Notes under the pieces: model-generated
Seen by the model: the letters and a program-made list of their open reading frames with translations, nothing else
Told to the model about the DNA's origin: nothing
The model's database searches: none
Program-made: the position numbers and the translations under genes
Source of the DNA: Agapetus fuscipes
Lineage: Eukaryota > Arthropoda > Insecta > Trichoptera > Glossosomatidae
DNA length: 64,000 nt
Direction of reading: 5' to 3'
Assembly (NCBI GenBank): GCA_951799405.1
Contig: OX637361.1
Location: 4,487,156-4,551,155 of the forward strand
Shown: positions 9,566 to 20,639 of the stretch, in pieces
Position numbering within the stretch: the first letter of the stretch is position 1
Layout of the letters: every line of letters starts with the position of its first letter

Positions 9566-10702
9566 ATGGTGAGTATAGTGAGTCTAATCTAATCTAATCT
9601 AATCTAAGCTGCAAAGATATATATCATTTAAGATTTATACTAAATGCATTCCCACAAGCAGATATGTATAATTTCGCGCTAACACATGCCGCATGTGGAC
9701 CTACAATATAAAAACCTACAATATAAAAATGAGTATAGTGAGTGGTTTGAAGTTTATAAGGGTGTGAGGCAAGGATGTGTGATGAGTCCATGGCTATTTA
9801 ACATAGTCATGGACAAGTGTGTCAGAGATGCTCGACTTAATGATTGTGGATTGATGATAGGAGAGAGCAAAGTGAGTGTTCTACTGTATGCAGATGATGC
9901 AGTTCTTGTATCTGATTCAGCAGTAGAATTGCAAACAATGCTCTCTAGATTGAATGAAGCTTTGAAAGGTAACCATTTGAAGTTGAATGCAAGTAAGACG
10001 AAAGTATTGATTTTTGAAAGAGATGATGAAAGTATGAATTATGAATTTAAAATTAATGGAATGAATGTTGATGTCGTAAATGAGTTTGTATACCTGGGAA
10101 GTAAGTTTGAAAAAGATGGAAGAATGACCGGTGAATTTGAAAGAAGAATAATGAAAGGCAGGTGCGTACTGGGTGCTACCGCTAGCATCGCCAGGAACCA
10201 GAATCTCTCAAAAAATGTTAGATTGGCGGTGCACGGTGGTATACTAGTGCCAACCTTGATGTATGGAAGTGAAGCCTGGACGGTGAGTGAAAGGGAAATT
10301 AGTAAAGTCCATACAGTAGAAATGGACTATCTAAGAAGTATGATTGGGAAAAAACGAAGTGACAGAGTGAGGAATGATTTTGTAAGAGAAGAATGTGGTG
10401 TAAGGGAAAGTGTGAAAGTGAAGATTAAAAGAAGTATGTTAAGATGGTTCGGGCATATGGAGAGAATGAGTGATGAAAGATTGACGAAGAAAGTATATGT
10501 TGCTAAAATAGATGGATGTCGTGGTAGAGGAAGACCGAGAAAAGTATGGATGGATCAAATTTCTGAAATAGCGAATGAATGGGATATCCAGAGTCATAAT
10601 AAAAGGAGGACTTGCATGAAAAAGGTTATGACTCTGGATGAAATGAAAGAAGTGTGCAAGGACAGGAAGAAGTGGCGGCTAATCTGCAATGGTGATTTTT
10701 AA
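9566..10702 (+). pseudogene. RTE-A LINE: reverse transcriptase core and C-terminus
   Basis: The frame 9686-10702 (338 codons) encodes the RT palm and thumb. EYSEWFEVYKGVRQGCVMSP (residues 16-35) precedes the catalytic YADD at 68-71. The tail has LRWFGHMERM and GCRGRGRPRKVWMDQ, then the C-terminus KKWRLICNGDF. The first about 15 residues come from a 147-bp insert (9584-9730), not from the LINE. LINE sequence also lies at 9566-9583, upstream of that insert. No stop interrupts the RT part, so the copy is young, but with the gap and the two inserts it cannot make a full protein here. Confidence 0.92.
9584..9730 (-). mobile_element. 5'-truncated RTE-A end inserted in the RT, with target duplication
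   Basis: A 147-bp minus-strand piece of the terminal segment with a repeated TCTAA tail (TTAGA in its own sense) at 9584-9605. It is bounded by the 13-bp direct repeat GAGTATAGTGAGT (9571-9583 and 9731-9743). Removing the insert and one repeat restores the RT reading EYSEWFE. This is the mark of target-primed reverse transcription. Confidence 0.9.
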
Positions 10703-11065
10703 TGTTGGTGTATTCATTTGCTACATTTTTTGCATAGGAAATTTCTGACTTTTTTTGTATAGATTTCTTTGTAAGGTTTTGTTCTTTTATATATTTAAAT
10801 GTAATTTTTTATTCATATTCCTTGACTTATAGGTTGGTATGAGGCTGACCACCCATACTGTAAAAAATGGTTCACTTTGCCAATGTCACCCCTGTTTCAG
10901 GGAAGGTCGGCAAAAGTTGTGGGGCTTATGTTCATTTGAGGTTTGGATTTTATTTGTAAGTACACATTCAGCATTTGTAAGCGCGAACTACACTTGTTGG
11001 TTTGTGGGCTTACATCTGAGAGCTTTAAATGAATATATCCTTGCAACTTAGATTATAGATTATTA
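10703..11065 (+). mobile_element. RTE-A LINE 3' UTR and terminal segment
   Basis: Directly follows the stop of the RT frame. About 110 bp of 3' UTR precede the terminal segment proper (about 10830-11065). It ends TGCAACTTAGATTATAGATTATT. This copy ties the abundant stand-alone repeats of the window to the LINE: they are its 5'-truncated 3' ends. Confidence 0.92.
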
Positions 11066-11084
11066 TTTATTATAGCATGTAGAA

Positions 11085-11290
11085 ATTTTCCTTCATCCTT
11101 CTCTTGAGGTCATCAACCGTCCTTGATCCTCGGACATCTGATCGCAACTGGTTTCGGGTTCAAGGACCAGCCACTGCAAAAGCACGGTCTCCGAAGACTG
11201 TGTTGGTCTTGCTTGTAGGCTGACTCACACGGGTTTCTGCTGCGTTTTCTGCTGATCGTGCGATCCCTTTCGGTGAGATCCTTCGGGACA
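11085..11290 (-). pseudogene. CR1/L2-like LINE, C-terminal remnant
   Basis: Minus-strand translation contains FGDRAFAVAGP followed, after frame damage, by a DDLKRRMKENF-like tail. 'DRAFAVAGP..WN.LP....FK..LK..LF' is the hallmark end of CR1/L2-group LINE proteins. Frames shift at least once. Confidence 0.65.
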
Positions 11291-12058
11291 ATTGGCCGCT
11301 TAATGTAATCTGGAGCTTTGATCACTTGAGGTATTTGAAAGGAAAATGCATCACCGAATATGTAGTCCAGTAAAGGATGGAGAAGGGAGTCGCATAAGGT
11401 GGAATGATGAAATATTTGATGCATATACCAAACACCCAATATTTCAACCATTGTAAGACGGCAAAGGTTGTGGTAGGCTGGATGTGTTCACAGAATGCCA
11501 GGTGCACAGATGTCTAAAAGAATGATAACCTGCCGAGAGAAAAAAGAGTGTGAAGGCCCAGACTGAGATGGAAGGGTAAAGAATGTTTCTCAGGTTTTAC
11601 AAGTCGAAAACTGGAAGTGACGTCGGAAGACAGGCGGAGTGAAGGCAGAGGCTTAAAGTGGTCAAGGCTCCAATTGGGCTGTAGTGCCATTCGAGAAGTT
11701 GAACATACAGATCTTGAATTTCATTATTACAAATAAAATAGCAGACGACTGGCAAATGGCTAAATGTAATGACCTTGGAATACCAGATGTCTCAAGGTTA
11801 CTCTGTCGATAAGAATGTCTAGGAATCGAAAACCCAATTACAATGGTATATTGTGAGTATGGACTTACTATTTAATGAGCCTAACGAAGCGTTTGTAACG
11901 TCTATATGGGTAAAATAATAATCTAATTTATTCATTACTAAATGTACTGATGAAAATTCCTAGTATGGTATAAAATCAGTAGACTGAAACAACAATCGAC
12001 TAGACGTACCTTAAATTGAAAGTTCAACTTTTTTAATCGTTAATTTGAGATGCAAAGA
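11291..12058. other. spacer with a possible LINE tail
   Basis: About 11500-11720 (+) reads in part like a LINE C-terminal end (RPRLRWKGKE, then a GCxxIRE-like end), but with heavy damage. A similar 3' phrase (AGGCTCMAAWTGGRYTGTAG) occurs near 36890-36915. The rest shows nothing. Confidence 0.3.
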
Positions 12059-12185
12059 TATTTTTTTATTAAATAGATTAGTGGAGAGGAATGCAATGCA
12101 CCAACCTCTTTTGTTTGACCATCTTACCTAAAACCTATTTATTTTTACAGGTTACGGAGGCAGAGCAGATATGAGGTAACGAAAA
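12059..12185 (-). mobile_element. SINE-B tail fragment next to a SINE-A scrap
   Basis: AATAGATTAGTGGAGAGGAA and CACCAACCTCTTTTGTTTGA match the SINE-B 3' end. It is followed by AACCTATTTATTTTTACAGG, which is the SINE-A site where the SINE-B at 199-471 is also lodged. Confidence 0.5.
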
Positions 12186-13304
12186 AATAAAAATGAAATG
12201 TATTATATTAATAAAAAATAACAATACACAGGTATCAGCTACTTATAAATTTTCTTGGTATTTATAATTTTTCAATAATTATTTTTTAATGGAAAAATAA
12301 GTACATATACTTATATGTAAGAAAGTGTTGACTTAAACTAAAAATATTACAACATTTACGATTTTATATAAAATAATTGGAAAACTAGGAATGTATTTTT
12401 TTTCCATTTAGCAACATTTTTTCTAGAAAATCTGATAAGCAAAAATATAATTACAAAAATGTTGAATCAACAAATGTATTGTTGCTATATAATATTTATA
12501 GATGTACGTATATTCATACAACAATATTATATTAATATTTTTATGACGACGTTAAAAAATCTGCCTAACAATAGATATGAGGCAAACAATATTTCGGGTC
12601 TATGACCGAAAAAAAATGCTTTAATTTTCAATGAATTAATACATAAAATTATGCAATTTTTTAGTAGGCAGATAGGCATTTCAATTGCCTACAAAATGTA
12701 ATAAAAAAATAATGCAACAAAATACATTTTTCTTATTGTTGCAAAAAAAAAAGTATGTGGGTAAAAAACAATTTTGGATTGATGTAAGAATGATTATAAT
12801 ATGAGTCTTTTAGGTTCTCAATAATGTTCGCATACCTAAAAATCTGAATTTGCCATTGAAAACATAAAAAAACGATTCTTTCGAGGAACAGAAAACTTCT
12901 TCCTTTTAGTCATGTTTTGTAGCCATAGCCTTGTACAGCTCTTTCATAAATTCAATAGCTTACGACAGTCCCACACTGTTGGAGAGTTACAGGTTTTATG
13001 TATGTGCCTGAAGACTTCAACCAAGGGCGAGGAATGTATTTTTTAATATACCGAAAATCCATACTAATGTCGTCGCGCAACACTCGGAGTTTAAAGCTAT
13101 TAAGGAAGTCTAATGTAAAGATTTGAATTGTTATTAAATAAGATTAAAAAATTAAAAATAAAGTTTCTCGAGTATTTTGATGACTGTGAGGATGCACTGT
13201 AATAAGGAAAACCTGTTGTGAACAAAAAATGTGAAAACCAAAAATATTCTTTCTTATTAATTTAAAAAAATATAGTACCTACAGTGAAAATAAAAAAAGT
13301 GTTT
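12186..13304. other. very AT-rich spacer, nothing recognised
   Basis: Long A/T runs and low-complexity sequence with no ORF of interest and no repeat shared with the rest of the window. Confidence 0.5.
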
Positions 13305-13535
13305 CTATAATCTATAATCTAAGTTGCAAAGTTGCTCATATTAAATGCATGCCCACAAACAAGCACGTGTAGTTCGCGCTTACAAATGCTGTATGTGTAC
13401 TTACAAATAAAATCCAAACCTCAAATGAACATATACCCTACAACTTTTGCCGACTTTCCCTGACACAGGGGTGACACTGGCCATTTTTTTTTCAGTATTA
13501 GTGGTCAGCCTTATACCACCCTATAAGTCAAGGAA
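13305..13535 (-). mobile_element. RTE-A 3' segment
   Basis: Tail TATAATCTATAATCTAAGTT, then the full segment to TATAAGTCAAGGAAT. It carries a small deletion around the CACTTTGCCAAT block. Confidence 0.8.
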
Positions 13536-14640
13536 TCCTTAGAATCATTAGAATGTTTATAAAGTTCTATAAAGTTTACAATAAACCAACTTTTTATTGA
13601 AAGAATAACTTCTGTCGTACCTAGTGATATTCACTTGTTCGATAATCTTCCGACCCGACAACGAGTTTGTTGAGATCGGAGACCTTCGGCTCTCAGCTGG
13701 ATTCACCTTCACTATTGTTAAGATCGCTGTATTCGTATTCAACCGTCTGTTTTCTGTATAAAATTTTACGTTCAAACTCAACCAAAGCCTTTACCAAAAA
13801 ATGCATGTAAACTAAAATTCTCCCCAGACGCGCTGTTTCAGTTTATATAAACTTTTTATAACACGCTATGATTACGTTCGTAAACAATAAGTTTTATACT
13901 TGTAGTTTTGTCTTCGTGCCTTCGTTCCCCACCAAACTAGCATAAGATGATTGTGGCAGCCTTGGGCAATCAAAAGAAACAAAATTACATTATAAATGTG
14001 TTGCTCATGCTCAATCGTATACCAAGTAGAGTTATTTTTGGTTACAGGCAAATGCAAGAGGCAATAAAGGCAGAATTGGCGGATAATATACATCTAATCC
14101 GTGTTTCAAAATAACAGAACTAAAAGGTCACTCATGGACGTACAAAATCACCCATTAATATAAACATAGGTATAAGTTTAAAATTTACCCATTTTTCCAA
14201 GGGTATTGTTGTGTTTTTAGGGTTCAAAAAGTCTTTACATTAAAAAAACTGGTCTTCTTTCATGGATATTTATTTTGCACTTAGATTTATTTAACAATTT
14301 ATATTTATTTTTAACAATTCACATTTATGTTTTAACACTTTACATTTATTTCACGGTTGGTCTTCACTTACAACATGTCATTATTGTTCAAAAGCAAAGC
14401 GTCGTATCAAGACTTGCAAGCAACTTGCGCTTTATATTCTCCCAAAGACAGTAGTTACTAGAAGTCAACTTTGCTGGAACCTTCCGGAACATAAAGCTTC
14501 CAGTAGGTACATAATTGAATGTCTCTTTCCTAGCTACCTATAATAATTACTCCAACTCTCATCGGCTATAACTAATACACCTACCTACCTACCTAACATG
14601 TATATGTATTTGTTATTTACATAACAGTATACTAAACGGA
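13536..14640. other. unassigned spacer
   Basis: Includes a somewhat GC-richer patch at 13650-13740 with no recognisable product, a perfect three-unit heat-shock-element-like match at 14477-14489, and a short ACCT microsatellite at about 14580-14597. No gene recognised. Confidence 0.4.
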
Positions 14641-14840
14641 TTTGGAATGGATATTGGTTGCGGAACGGAAGAAGACTAGAAAGGCCAAAAATACGAAGGA
14701 TGGACGTGTCAACGTAGATACAGCCAAGACAGACATATGTGGCTGGAGAGCAAAGGGGATAGACACTAGACAGGCGAGAGTGGAGGAGATTCCTGGATTC
14801 AGCGAAGGCTGCAACCCAACCAGGGCTGATGAATGCTAAA
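14641..14840 (+). pseudogene. possible LINE C-terminal remnant
   Basis: A 65-codon ORF (14642-14839) has a basic N-terminus (AERKKTRKAKN) and ends GCNPTRADEC. Its length and composition resemble the tail of RTE-type LINE proteins, but I see no decisive motif. Confidence 0.25.
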
Positions 14841-14879
14841 CGGATTTTTATAATCACATCCTTGACTTCAATAAATTCC

Positions 14880-15262
14880 ATAACTTATAAGTTGGTATGA
14901 GGCTGGCATCCCAAGCTGTAAAAACTTTCTTCACTTTTGCCAATGCCACTCAGGTTTCAAGGAAAGGCGGCAAGAGTTGATAAGTTTGTGTAAGCCCGAA
15001 CTTACATGTTCCTGTTTGTGGGTATGCATTAAATATGAGCCTTAGAGCCCGTTCCCACTTGTCGGGTGTCGGACCCGTATATTAATCGGAGGTTCTAGTT
15101 GCAGAACATTTCGGACAAAATCGGTTTCCGACAAGTGTGAATAGCTCCATTCATAATGCTCTGCCACTGGAACCTCCGATTAATATACGGATCCGACACC
15201 CGACAAGTGGGAATGGGCTCTAAAATTGCAACATATCTTTGGAACTTAAGTCATAGATAGGA
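14880..15262 (+). mobile_element. RTE-A 3' segment split by a MITE
   Basis: A diverged terminal segment (14880-15044). It resumes at 15221 with AAATTGCAACATATCTTTGG after the inverted-repeat element. An internal deletion has removed the TTCATTTGAGGTTTGG block. Confidence 0.75.
15045..15220. mobile_element. 176-bp long-inverted-repeat MITE, copy 1
   Basis: Arms of about 65 bp starting GAGCCCGTTCCCACTTGTCG and ending in its complement. They include TATTAATCGGAGGTTC in both orientations. TA lies on both sides (15043-15044 and 15221-15222), suggesting a TA target. It is non-coding and inserted in an RTE-A end. A second copy lies at 24522-24699. Confidence 0.82.
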
Positions 15263-16079
15263 TAACAAAGAGGAATGGTGTCAAAATACATTTGTTTCAA
15301 AATGAACATAGCGGCATTTTCGTGAGAAATTCTTGAAATAGCATTATCTGTAGACTTGTTGGATTCCCTCACATTTTTGTTGGGTTATAAAATACGTTGG
15401 TATCTTACGCAATCCTTTGTGGGGCGGAAGATTTATTTCGGTCATCAGCATTGCCGCTGCGTGAGCATCTGATTAGCAGTCACTATTTGTTCTTTTGCTT
15501 ACCGAAAAAACAAACAACGTGGCGACAACGTCATTTCGTACAAAACAGTGCCGCAGAAAATTTCAACGTGAAAAATTACCCACTCAAATATTTTTCTACG
15601 AAATTTCAAAACATTTTTATCTAGCCTGTACAAAATGGTTTGAATTGATTAGTTTATCACGTAAAAATATTTGAACTAGATGATTATTATTTCTGCAGAA
15701 ACTGTGCTTTTATTGTCTTTTCACTAAGTGTGGCTACCCTCACGGCTATAATCTTTCAGTGATTTCTGAGCCTCATTTGCTTTGTGTAAACACTTGGGAA
15801 AGTGTAGCTTCACTGTGTAGGAGGGCCTTCTGCCACTTGTATCTCACATAACTTTTGCATGCGAGTCCTGTGACACATCCCCGAAAGGGATGGATATACA
15901 GGGCGTGGGTCAGTGGAGGGGAGGTGTGGTCTTAGAGGTTTGACTCTCACTACTTGATAACGTCTATCCTATTTTAATCCCTTTACATGTAAATGAAATC
16001 AAATATCAAGTGCAGTGTAATTGTCGCTTTCTACAAAGACGACCAAGATCACAGAAGTATCAACAAGAGTGATTCACTA
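15263..16079. other. unassigned spacer
   Basis: A 75-codon ORF at 15397-15624 (+) shows no recognisable motif and no splice-site support. No gene called. Confidence 0.4.
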
Positions 16080-16437
16080 AATGTACCAAGAAGCTGATTG
16101 CTGATTCTTTTCTCACTGCCAGCCTACAATCTCTTGAGCACAGAAGAAAAGTTGGAATGCTCAGTCTCTTCTATAGGTACTATAATGGTGTCTGTTCTAC
16201 TGAAATATCCTCACTTATACCTCCTCCTCTCATCACAACAAGGCAACTCGTAGAACGGCTCACATTCATCCTTTTGCAGCCGATATCAAAACTATGAGAA
16301 CTTGGTGTTTTCACGACTCATTCCTTTGCCAAACTGCCCGCTTATGAAACGAGTCACCGATATTTGTGTATCCACCCCAATTTAACCTTGCCCTATTCAA
16401 AACCAATTATAAATGCCACTTCCTCTCAGTGTCTCAG
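16080..16437 (+). pseudogene. Jockey-type LINE, C-terminal remnant
   Basis: Conceptual translation gives SLEHRRKVGMLSLFYRYYNG, then, after a frameshift, HPFAADIKTMRTWCFHDSFL, QTARL and a PPQFNLALFK end. This order (RR-x-LFYRYY, then SFF-x-RTARLWN, then YN-x-x-FK) is the C-terminal end of Jockey-group LINE proteins. It joins directly to an unrelated RTE fragment at about 16437. Another scrap is at 63355-63425. Confidence 0.75.
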
Positions 16438-16990
16438 ACACAGATGTGAAACACAGGATAAACACTGCCTGGCTCAAGTGGAGATCTCTGTCAGGTGTCT
16501 TGTGTGACCAAAGGATCCCTATCAAGACTAAGGGCAAGGTCTACAAGACGGCAGTAAGGCCCGCCATGCTATATGGAGCAGAATGCTGGACTTGCAAAAA
16601 CGTCCATGAACGACAAGTCCATGCTGCCGAGATGAAAATGCTGAGGTGGGCTGGAGGCGTCACTAGGCTAGACCACATAAGGAACGAATACGTGAGGGGT
16701 AGCTTTAAGGTTGCCCCAATAACAGACAGGATTAGAGAATCCCAATTCCGGTGGTTCGGCCATGTGATGCGAAGAAACAATGAACATATTGTCCAAAAAG
16801 CCCTCAGCATTCCCACAGGACCAAGAGGCAGAGGCCGCCCAATGGCAACATGGCGGGCCAATATTGAAAAAGAAATGCAAAAGGGAAACCTGACAGAGGA
16901 GATGAGCCAGGATAGAAAAGTTTGGCGTCTTCGAACAAGGAGGGCCGACCCCAAATGATGGGATAAGGCAAAGAGAAAGAAGAAGAGACA
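16438..16990 (+). pseudogene. RTE-type LINE (family B), reverse transcriptase C-terminus
   Basis: An open frame to 16958 encodes the region after the RT catalytic core: DVKHRINTAWLKWRSLSGVL, AVRPAMLYGAECW, LDHIRNEYVRG, then FRWFGHVMRR and GPRGRGRPMATW. These are classic RTE/BovB-like tail motifs. The first seven codons from the ATG at 16413 come from the neighbouring Jockey fragment, so that start is spurious. The 3' end is an A/G-rich AAAGAGAAAGAAGAAGAG tail near 16970-16987. It is 5'-truncated and frame-intact, so fairly recent. Confidence 0.88.
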
Positions 16991-17424
16991 TAAAAATTTG
17001 ACAAAAACGTATCTTCGGTGATTGTGCCACGGCCGAAGCTTGGCTCGGAACCGACGCGGTCTGGCGTGAGTCATCGTCAACACACAACAGTTTCATATTG
17101 TAAGTATTTATTCGATACGCATGAAATAATTCAGGAAGTGCAATAGATTGGCTTGAGATTATAAGAAAATTGCATGCAAATTTTCGCGGCATACCTACGT
17201 AATTTCTGTGTACATAGAATATATAGATACACGCTGCTTGCTAATGGAAAGCGAGGAACAACATGTGTGTAGTAATATATAGACCGAGATATTACATGCA
17301 TAACTAGTAGAGCAAATAATTGGTATTCAGTAATACAATCCTCTCATGGCGAAAAAAAGCGACTACACAGACAAGCAATAACACACAATTACACATTTGC
17401 AAAAATTATATAGTTTCAGTGGTG
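16991..17424. other. unassigned spacer
   Basis: No gene or repeat recognised. Confidence 0.4.
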
Positions 17425-17712
17425 ACAGGAAACAACGACACATGGCCGAACGATACATGACAAAACCTCACATGACTTCACAATGAAAATACATAAGATG
17501 GCCAAACATTACAATGACAAAACATCACTGGAAAGTACATCACAAAGACAAAAAATCACAACACAAATCACCAATTGACAAAACATTACATACCTAAACC
17601 AGATCATACCATAAACGGCATATAAAAAAACGTGATGTATTTTCTGTGTTGTTTTGTCATAGTGATGTTTTATCATGTAATGTACTGTCATTGTGGTGTT
17701 CTGACATGTGTA
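17425..17712. mobile_element. foldback-like element with short quasi-tandem arms, copy 1
   Basis: The left arm repeats words such as ATGACAAAACATCACA; the right arm repeats the complement (TGTTTTGTCATAGTGATG). The centre is near 17595-17630 (ACCATAAACGGCAT). The same design and words occur at 47376-48147. Short ORFs across it are incidental. Its family is unknown to me. Confidence 0.65.
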
Positions 17713-18028
17713 AACGCAACGCAACTAAGCTACACATATAGTGTAACTTCTTGCCGCGTTATCCCCGAAGGGGTCGCATGTGGCGAGTTGAACCTATTTC
17801 TTTTTACAGGTAAGGAGACCGGCCTTACGCCAACCACTTCAGTTGAAGTGGGGGTTTTCCTAGCTCCCGAGAGGGCTGGTACTCATTTTTTGTGAAGGCT
17901 GAGTAAACCTTGCCGGTATTTTATTTTGGGGTTTGAAATAAACACCGAAATGAGAAATAATTTCTGACACCCTTGGTGCGATTCGAACCCGAGCTCACGG
18001 CATGGAATGCAAGCACTCTACCAACCGA
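17708..18028 (-). mobile_element. SINE-A copy, uninterrupted
   Basis: Runs from the 3' end (CAACTAAGCTACAC on the plus strand) to the tRNA-like head (GATTCGAACCCGAGCTCACG, then AAGCACTCTACC). The first bases of the A box are lost. It serves as reference for the split copy at 113-700. Confidence 0.85.
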
Positions 18029-18614
18029 GACTGAGACATTGTCTCTTATAGAACTCACACATATCTTTCTGTTTTTTTTTTCCACATACAAATCTCTAAA
18101 AACAGCTAGAATCAATTCTTCGTCTTGCAAAACATTCATTACAGTCCGCAGATTACATCAGTAACTCCGCAAATAACAGATAAGAGCTGCGTTCGTATTA
18201 TCTTCATCACAAGTATTTGAAAAGCGCCGTGCTTCTAATGCAATACTGATCGTGGAATGTGAGACTCCGGCACTGGTTTGAATAACAACGTAACCAGTAA
18301 TCTGTGTGAGTCTTTTATATATGTAGGTATACGTCAACCTGCCAGCATACAGACAAAAATATCTATGAATTGCTGTTCACAGGGTACTGTACTGTACTGC
18401 AGTGGTGAAGGGTGCCATTCAAGCCGGTTTCCATCGGCTTCCCTTTTAAAATGATGTAACAAAGTAGTTAAAAAATATAGGCACAAAGTAAAAAAATACA
18501 TTTAAAACCAAAGAAACAATACGTATTTTTTTCCACATTGAAAACATGCAGTATACTTTATTTTCATTTTTGCCTCATATTAAACGGGAAACCGATGGGA
18601 ATCGGCTTGTATGG
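18029..18614. other. unassigned spacer
   Basis: No feature recognised, apart from a short inverted CATTCAAGCCGGTTTCCATC / CGATGGGAATCGGCTTG similarity between about 18417 and 18610 that may bound a decayed element. Confidence 0.35.
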
Positions 18615-18912
18615 CACCCTTCGCCACTGCTGTACTGTATCCTGCCGCCGTTCCACTAGGGGTGGCCGGGACCTCCGCAGATGCATCTCCACTTTTTTCT
18701 GTCTTTGCATACCTCTTTCATCTCATCAACATTCATCACTTTCTTCATACATACTCTTCTCTTATTCTCACACTGCAGGTTCCATTCTTTCGCAATCTCA
18801 CCTATTTGGTCTATCATCCCTTCCTCGGTCTTCCCCTTCCACGCTTTCCTCTGACAGTTCCTCTGTACACTTTCTTCGTTATTCGTTCATCGTCCATTCT
18901 TTCAACAGAGTA
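18615..18912 (-). pseudogene. RTE-A-related LINE (family C), C-terminal remnant
   Basis: Minus-strand translation: VERMDDERITKKVYRGTVRG, then GRGRPRKG, a frameshift, DQIGEIAKEWNLQCENKRR, VCMKKVMNVDEMKEVCKDR, KKWRCICGGPGHP. It is collinear with the RTE-A C-terminus (MKKVMTLDEMKEVCKDRKKW) but has a different end (GGPGHP). Further scraps of this family lie at 51250-51485, 54090-54240 and 58695-58775. Confidence 0.75.
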
Positions 18913-18941
18913 AGTAAAAAATATACATAAAAAAAATTGCT

Positions 18942-19226
18942 GTATGGTCCGGTGCTTGCATTCCATGCCATGAGCTCGGGTTCAAATCCCACCGAGGGGG
19001 TCAGAAATTATTTCTCGTTTCGGTGTTTATTTCAAACCACAAAATACAATATACAGTGCTAGCCCCCTTGGGCGCTGTGAAATCACCACTTCAACTGAAA
19101 TGGTTGGCGTGAGGCCGGTCCCCTTACCTGTAAAAATAAATAGGTTTCACTCGCCACATGCGAAACCCTTTGGAGATAACGCGTAAAGAAGTTACACTTT
19201 GTGTAGCTTAGTTGCGTTGCAATAAT
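18942..19226 (+). mobile_element. SINE-A copy
   Basis: The head is shortened to GGTCCGGTGCTTGCATTCC, with the region of the A box deleted. The B box is GGTTCAAATCC. The body and the TGTGTAGCTTAGTTGCG end are complete. Confidence 0.82.
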
Positions 19227-19264
19227 TATCAGTATAGTTAAAAGAATATGTACAAAAATATCCG

Positions 19265-19495
19265 TGTCATGAAAAATCGCTCAAAGATAATTCGTCAACG
19301 GATAGCTCGTCCACGTACAAATCGCTCACACGATAGTTCGTCCGCGCGACTTTTAGGTCAACGACATTTCGGTCACATACAATGTAGGTCCATAGACAGC
19401 TCCATCATAGAAAAATTGTTGTACAAAAAATTATTGTAATTAAGTAATGTAGTTTAGTTTGATGGAGCTTTCTGTGGCCGATTTGTCGTGAAACC
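19265..19495. mobile_element. foldback-like element, CGGTCAC/GTGACCG type, short copy
   Basis: Repeated words of about 12-14 bp (CGTCCACGTAC, CGCTCACACGA, TCGTCCGCGCG, CGGTCACATAC). An inverted CATAGACAGCTCCATCA / TGATGGAGCTTTCTGTGG pair bounds the centre. The same words and the GACAGCTCCA marker recur at 57000-57745. Confidence 0.6.
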
Positions 19496-20639
19496 AAAAA
19501 TATCTATCATCAATCCATCAAAAATTTCTACCCCGCGTTGCTGTTGCTCAGTCAGGTATAATGGACCAGAAATGAAAGACCTTTCTTCATCATTTCATCA
19601 TTATGAGCAAACCATCCCGAAGGTTTCAATATTTGATGTAAATATGGTCTCATTCTGTTGGTTGGTTTCAGAGCTAACCGACCGCGTGCTAGGAAAATGA
19701 GAAATCAAGAATTGATTTTTATTGAATCGACATCAAACTTTACAGAAACTATCCTAAGAATATTTTACATGTTTCTTGAAAAAATCTTTGAAATTGAATG
19801 AGCGGTTGAGGAATGCATAGGAAACAAACACGTAAAAACATACATCCTATTTTACATACTTAGAAGATTGATATTTACGAAGCAATACAGTAAATTAATA
19901 ATATACATACTTAAATTGCTATGAGTATTAGTAAAGCATAAAGAATAGACAGAAACATGTATAGATTGTTATTCACAGTATAGTATTGCACATAGCTACA
20001 TCGGGATATATACAGAATACTTTAAATTATAGCTCTCATACAATGGGTGCCCAAAACATTAGAATCACCGACAATTTCGATAAGTGGAATTTTCAAAAGC
20101 TTGTATTTATGTTGGTTTATCAATTACCAAGTTTATTTTTATTTAATTTTGTTTAAAATGGCATCCTTTAACGATTCAAGATAAGAAAGCAATAAATTTC
20201 ATGTTTTAGCATTACGCTGTCGAGTGATTCATAAAACTAACAATTTGATTACAGTATTTAGCTTTGCAAGTAAGACAAGATAACAGGATGTTTTCCTTGT
20301 AAAGATACGAAAAAGTTTATGTTACAAATACAAATGTAATGAAATTCCGTATTATGGGCCATTGATATTTATTGAAGATGCTTGTGAATTTGTGGTGACA
20401 GATCCTGGAGGAGGCAGGGAATTGGGAAGAACCAGAGCAAGGTTAGATTATTACCCTGTAGGAATTTGGGACTAAAGGAGGATGGCGATGTATTTATTGG
20501 TAATGTAAATGAAGAGCAACCAAAATCTGTTAAAAAATATTTATTTAATTTTATATACGTTTTATAAACGCTATTAGGTACTTTATCTAGGCTTACAATA
20601 CTAAAAGTCTATCTATAAAGGAGTATAATCTTGTAAAGA
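19496..20639. other. unassigned AT-rich spacer
   Basis: Several 60-70 codon ORFs only; nothing recognised. Confidence 0.45.

Noticed and set aside
9584..9605. TTAGA-type tandem runs read as telomeric repeats
   Set aside because: The insect telomere unit is TTAGG; these runs are the microsatellite tails of RTE-A copies.
8303..11065. Treating the inverted LINE arms as a DNA transposon with 1-kb terminal inverted repeats
   Set aside because: The arms are LINE coding sequence and 3' ends with tail repeats; no transposase or target duplication outside them.
16541..17192. 174-180 codon minus-strand ORFs opposite the RTE family B fragment
   Set aside because: They are antisense shadows of the real RT frame, with no domain of their own.
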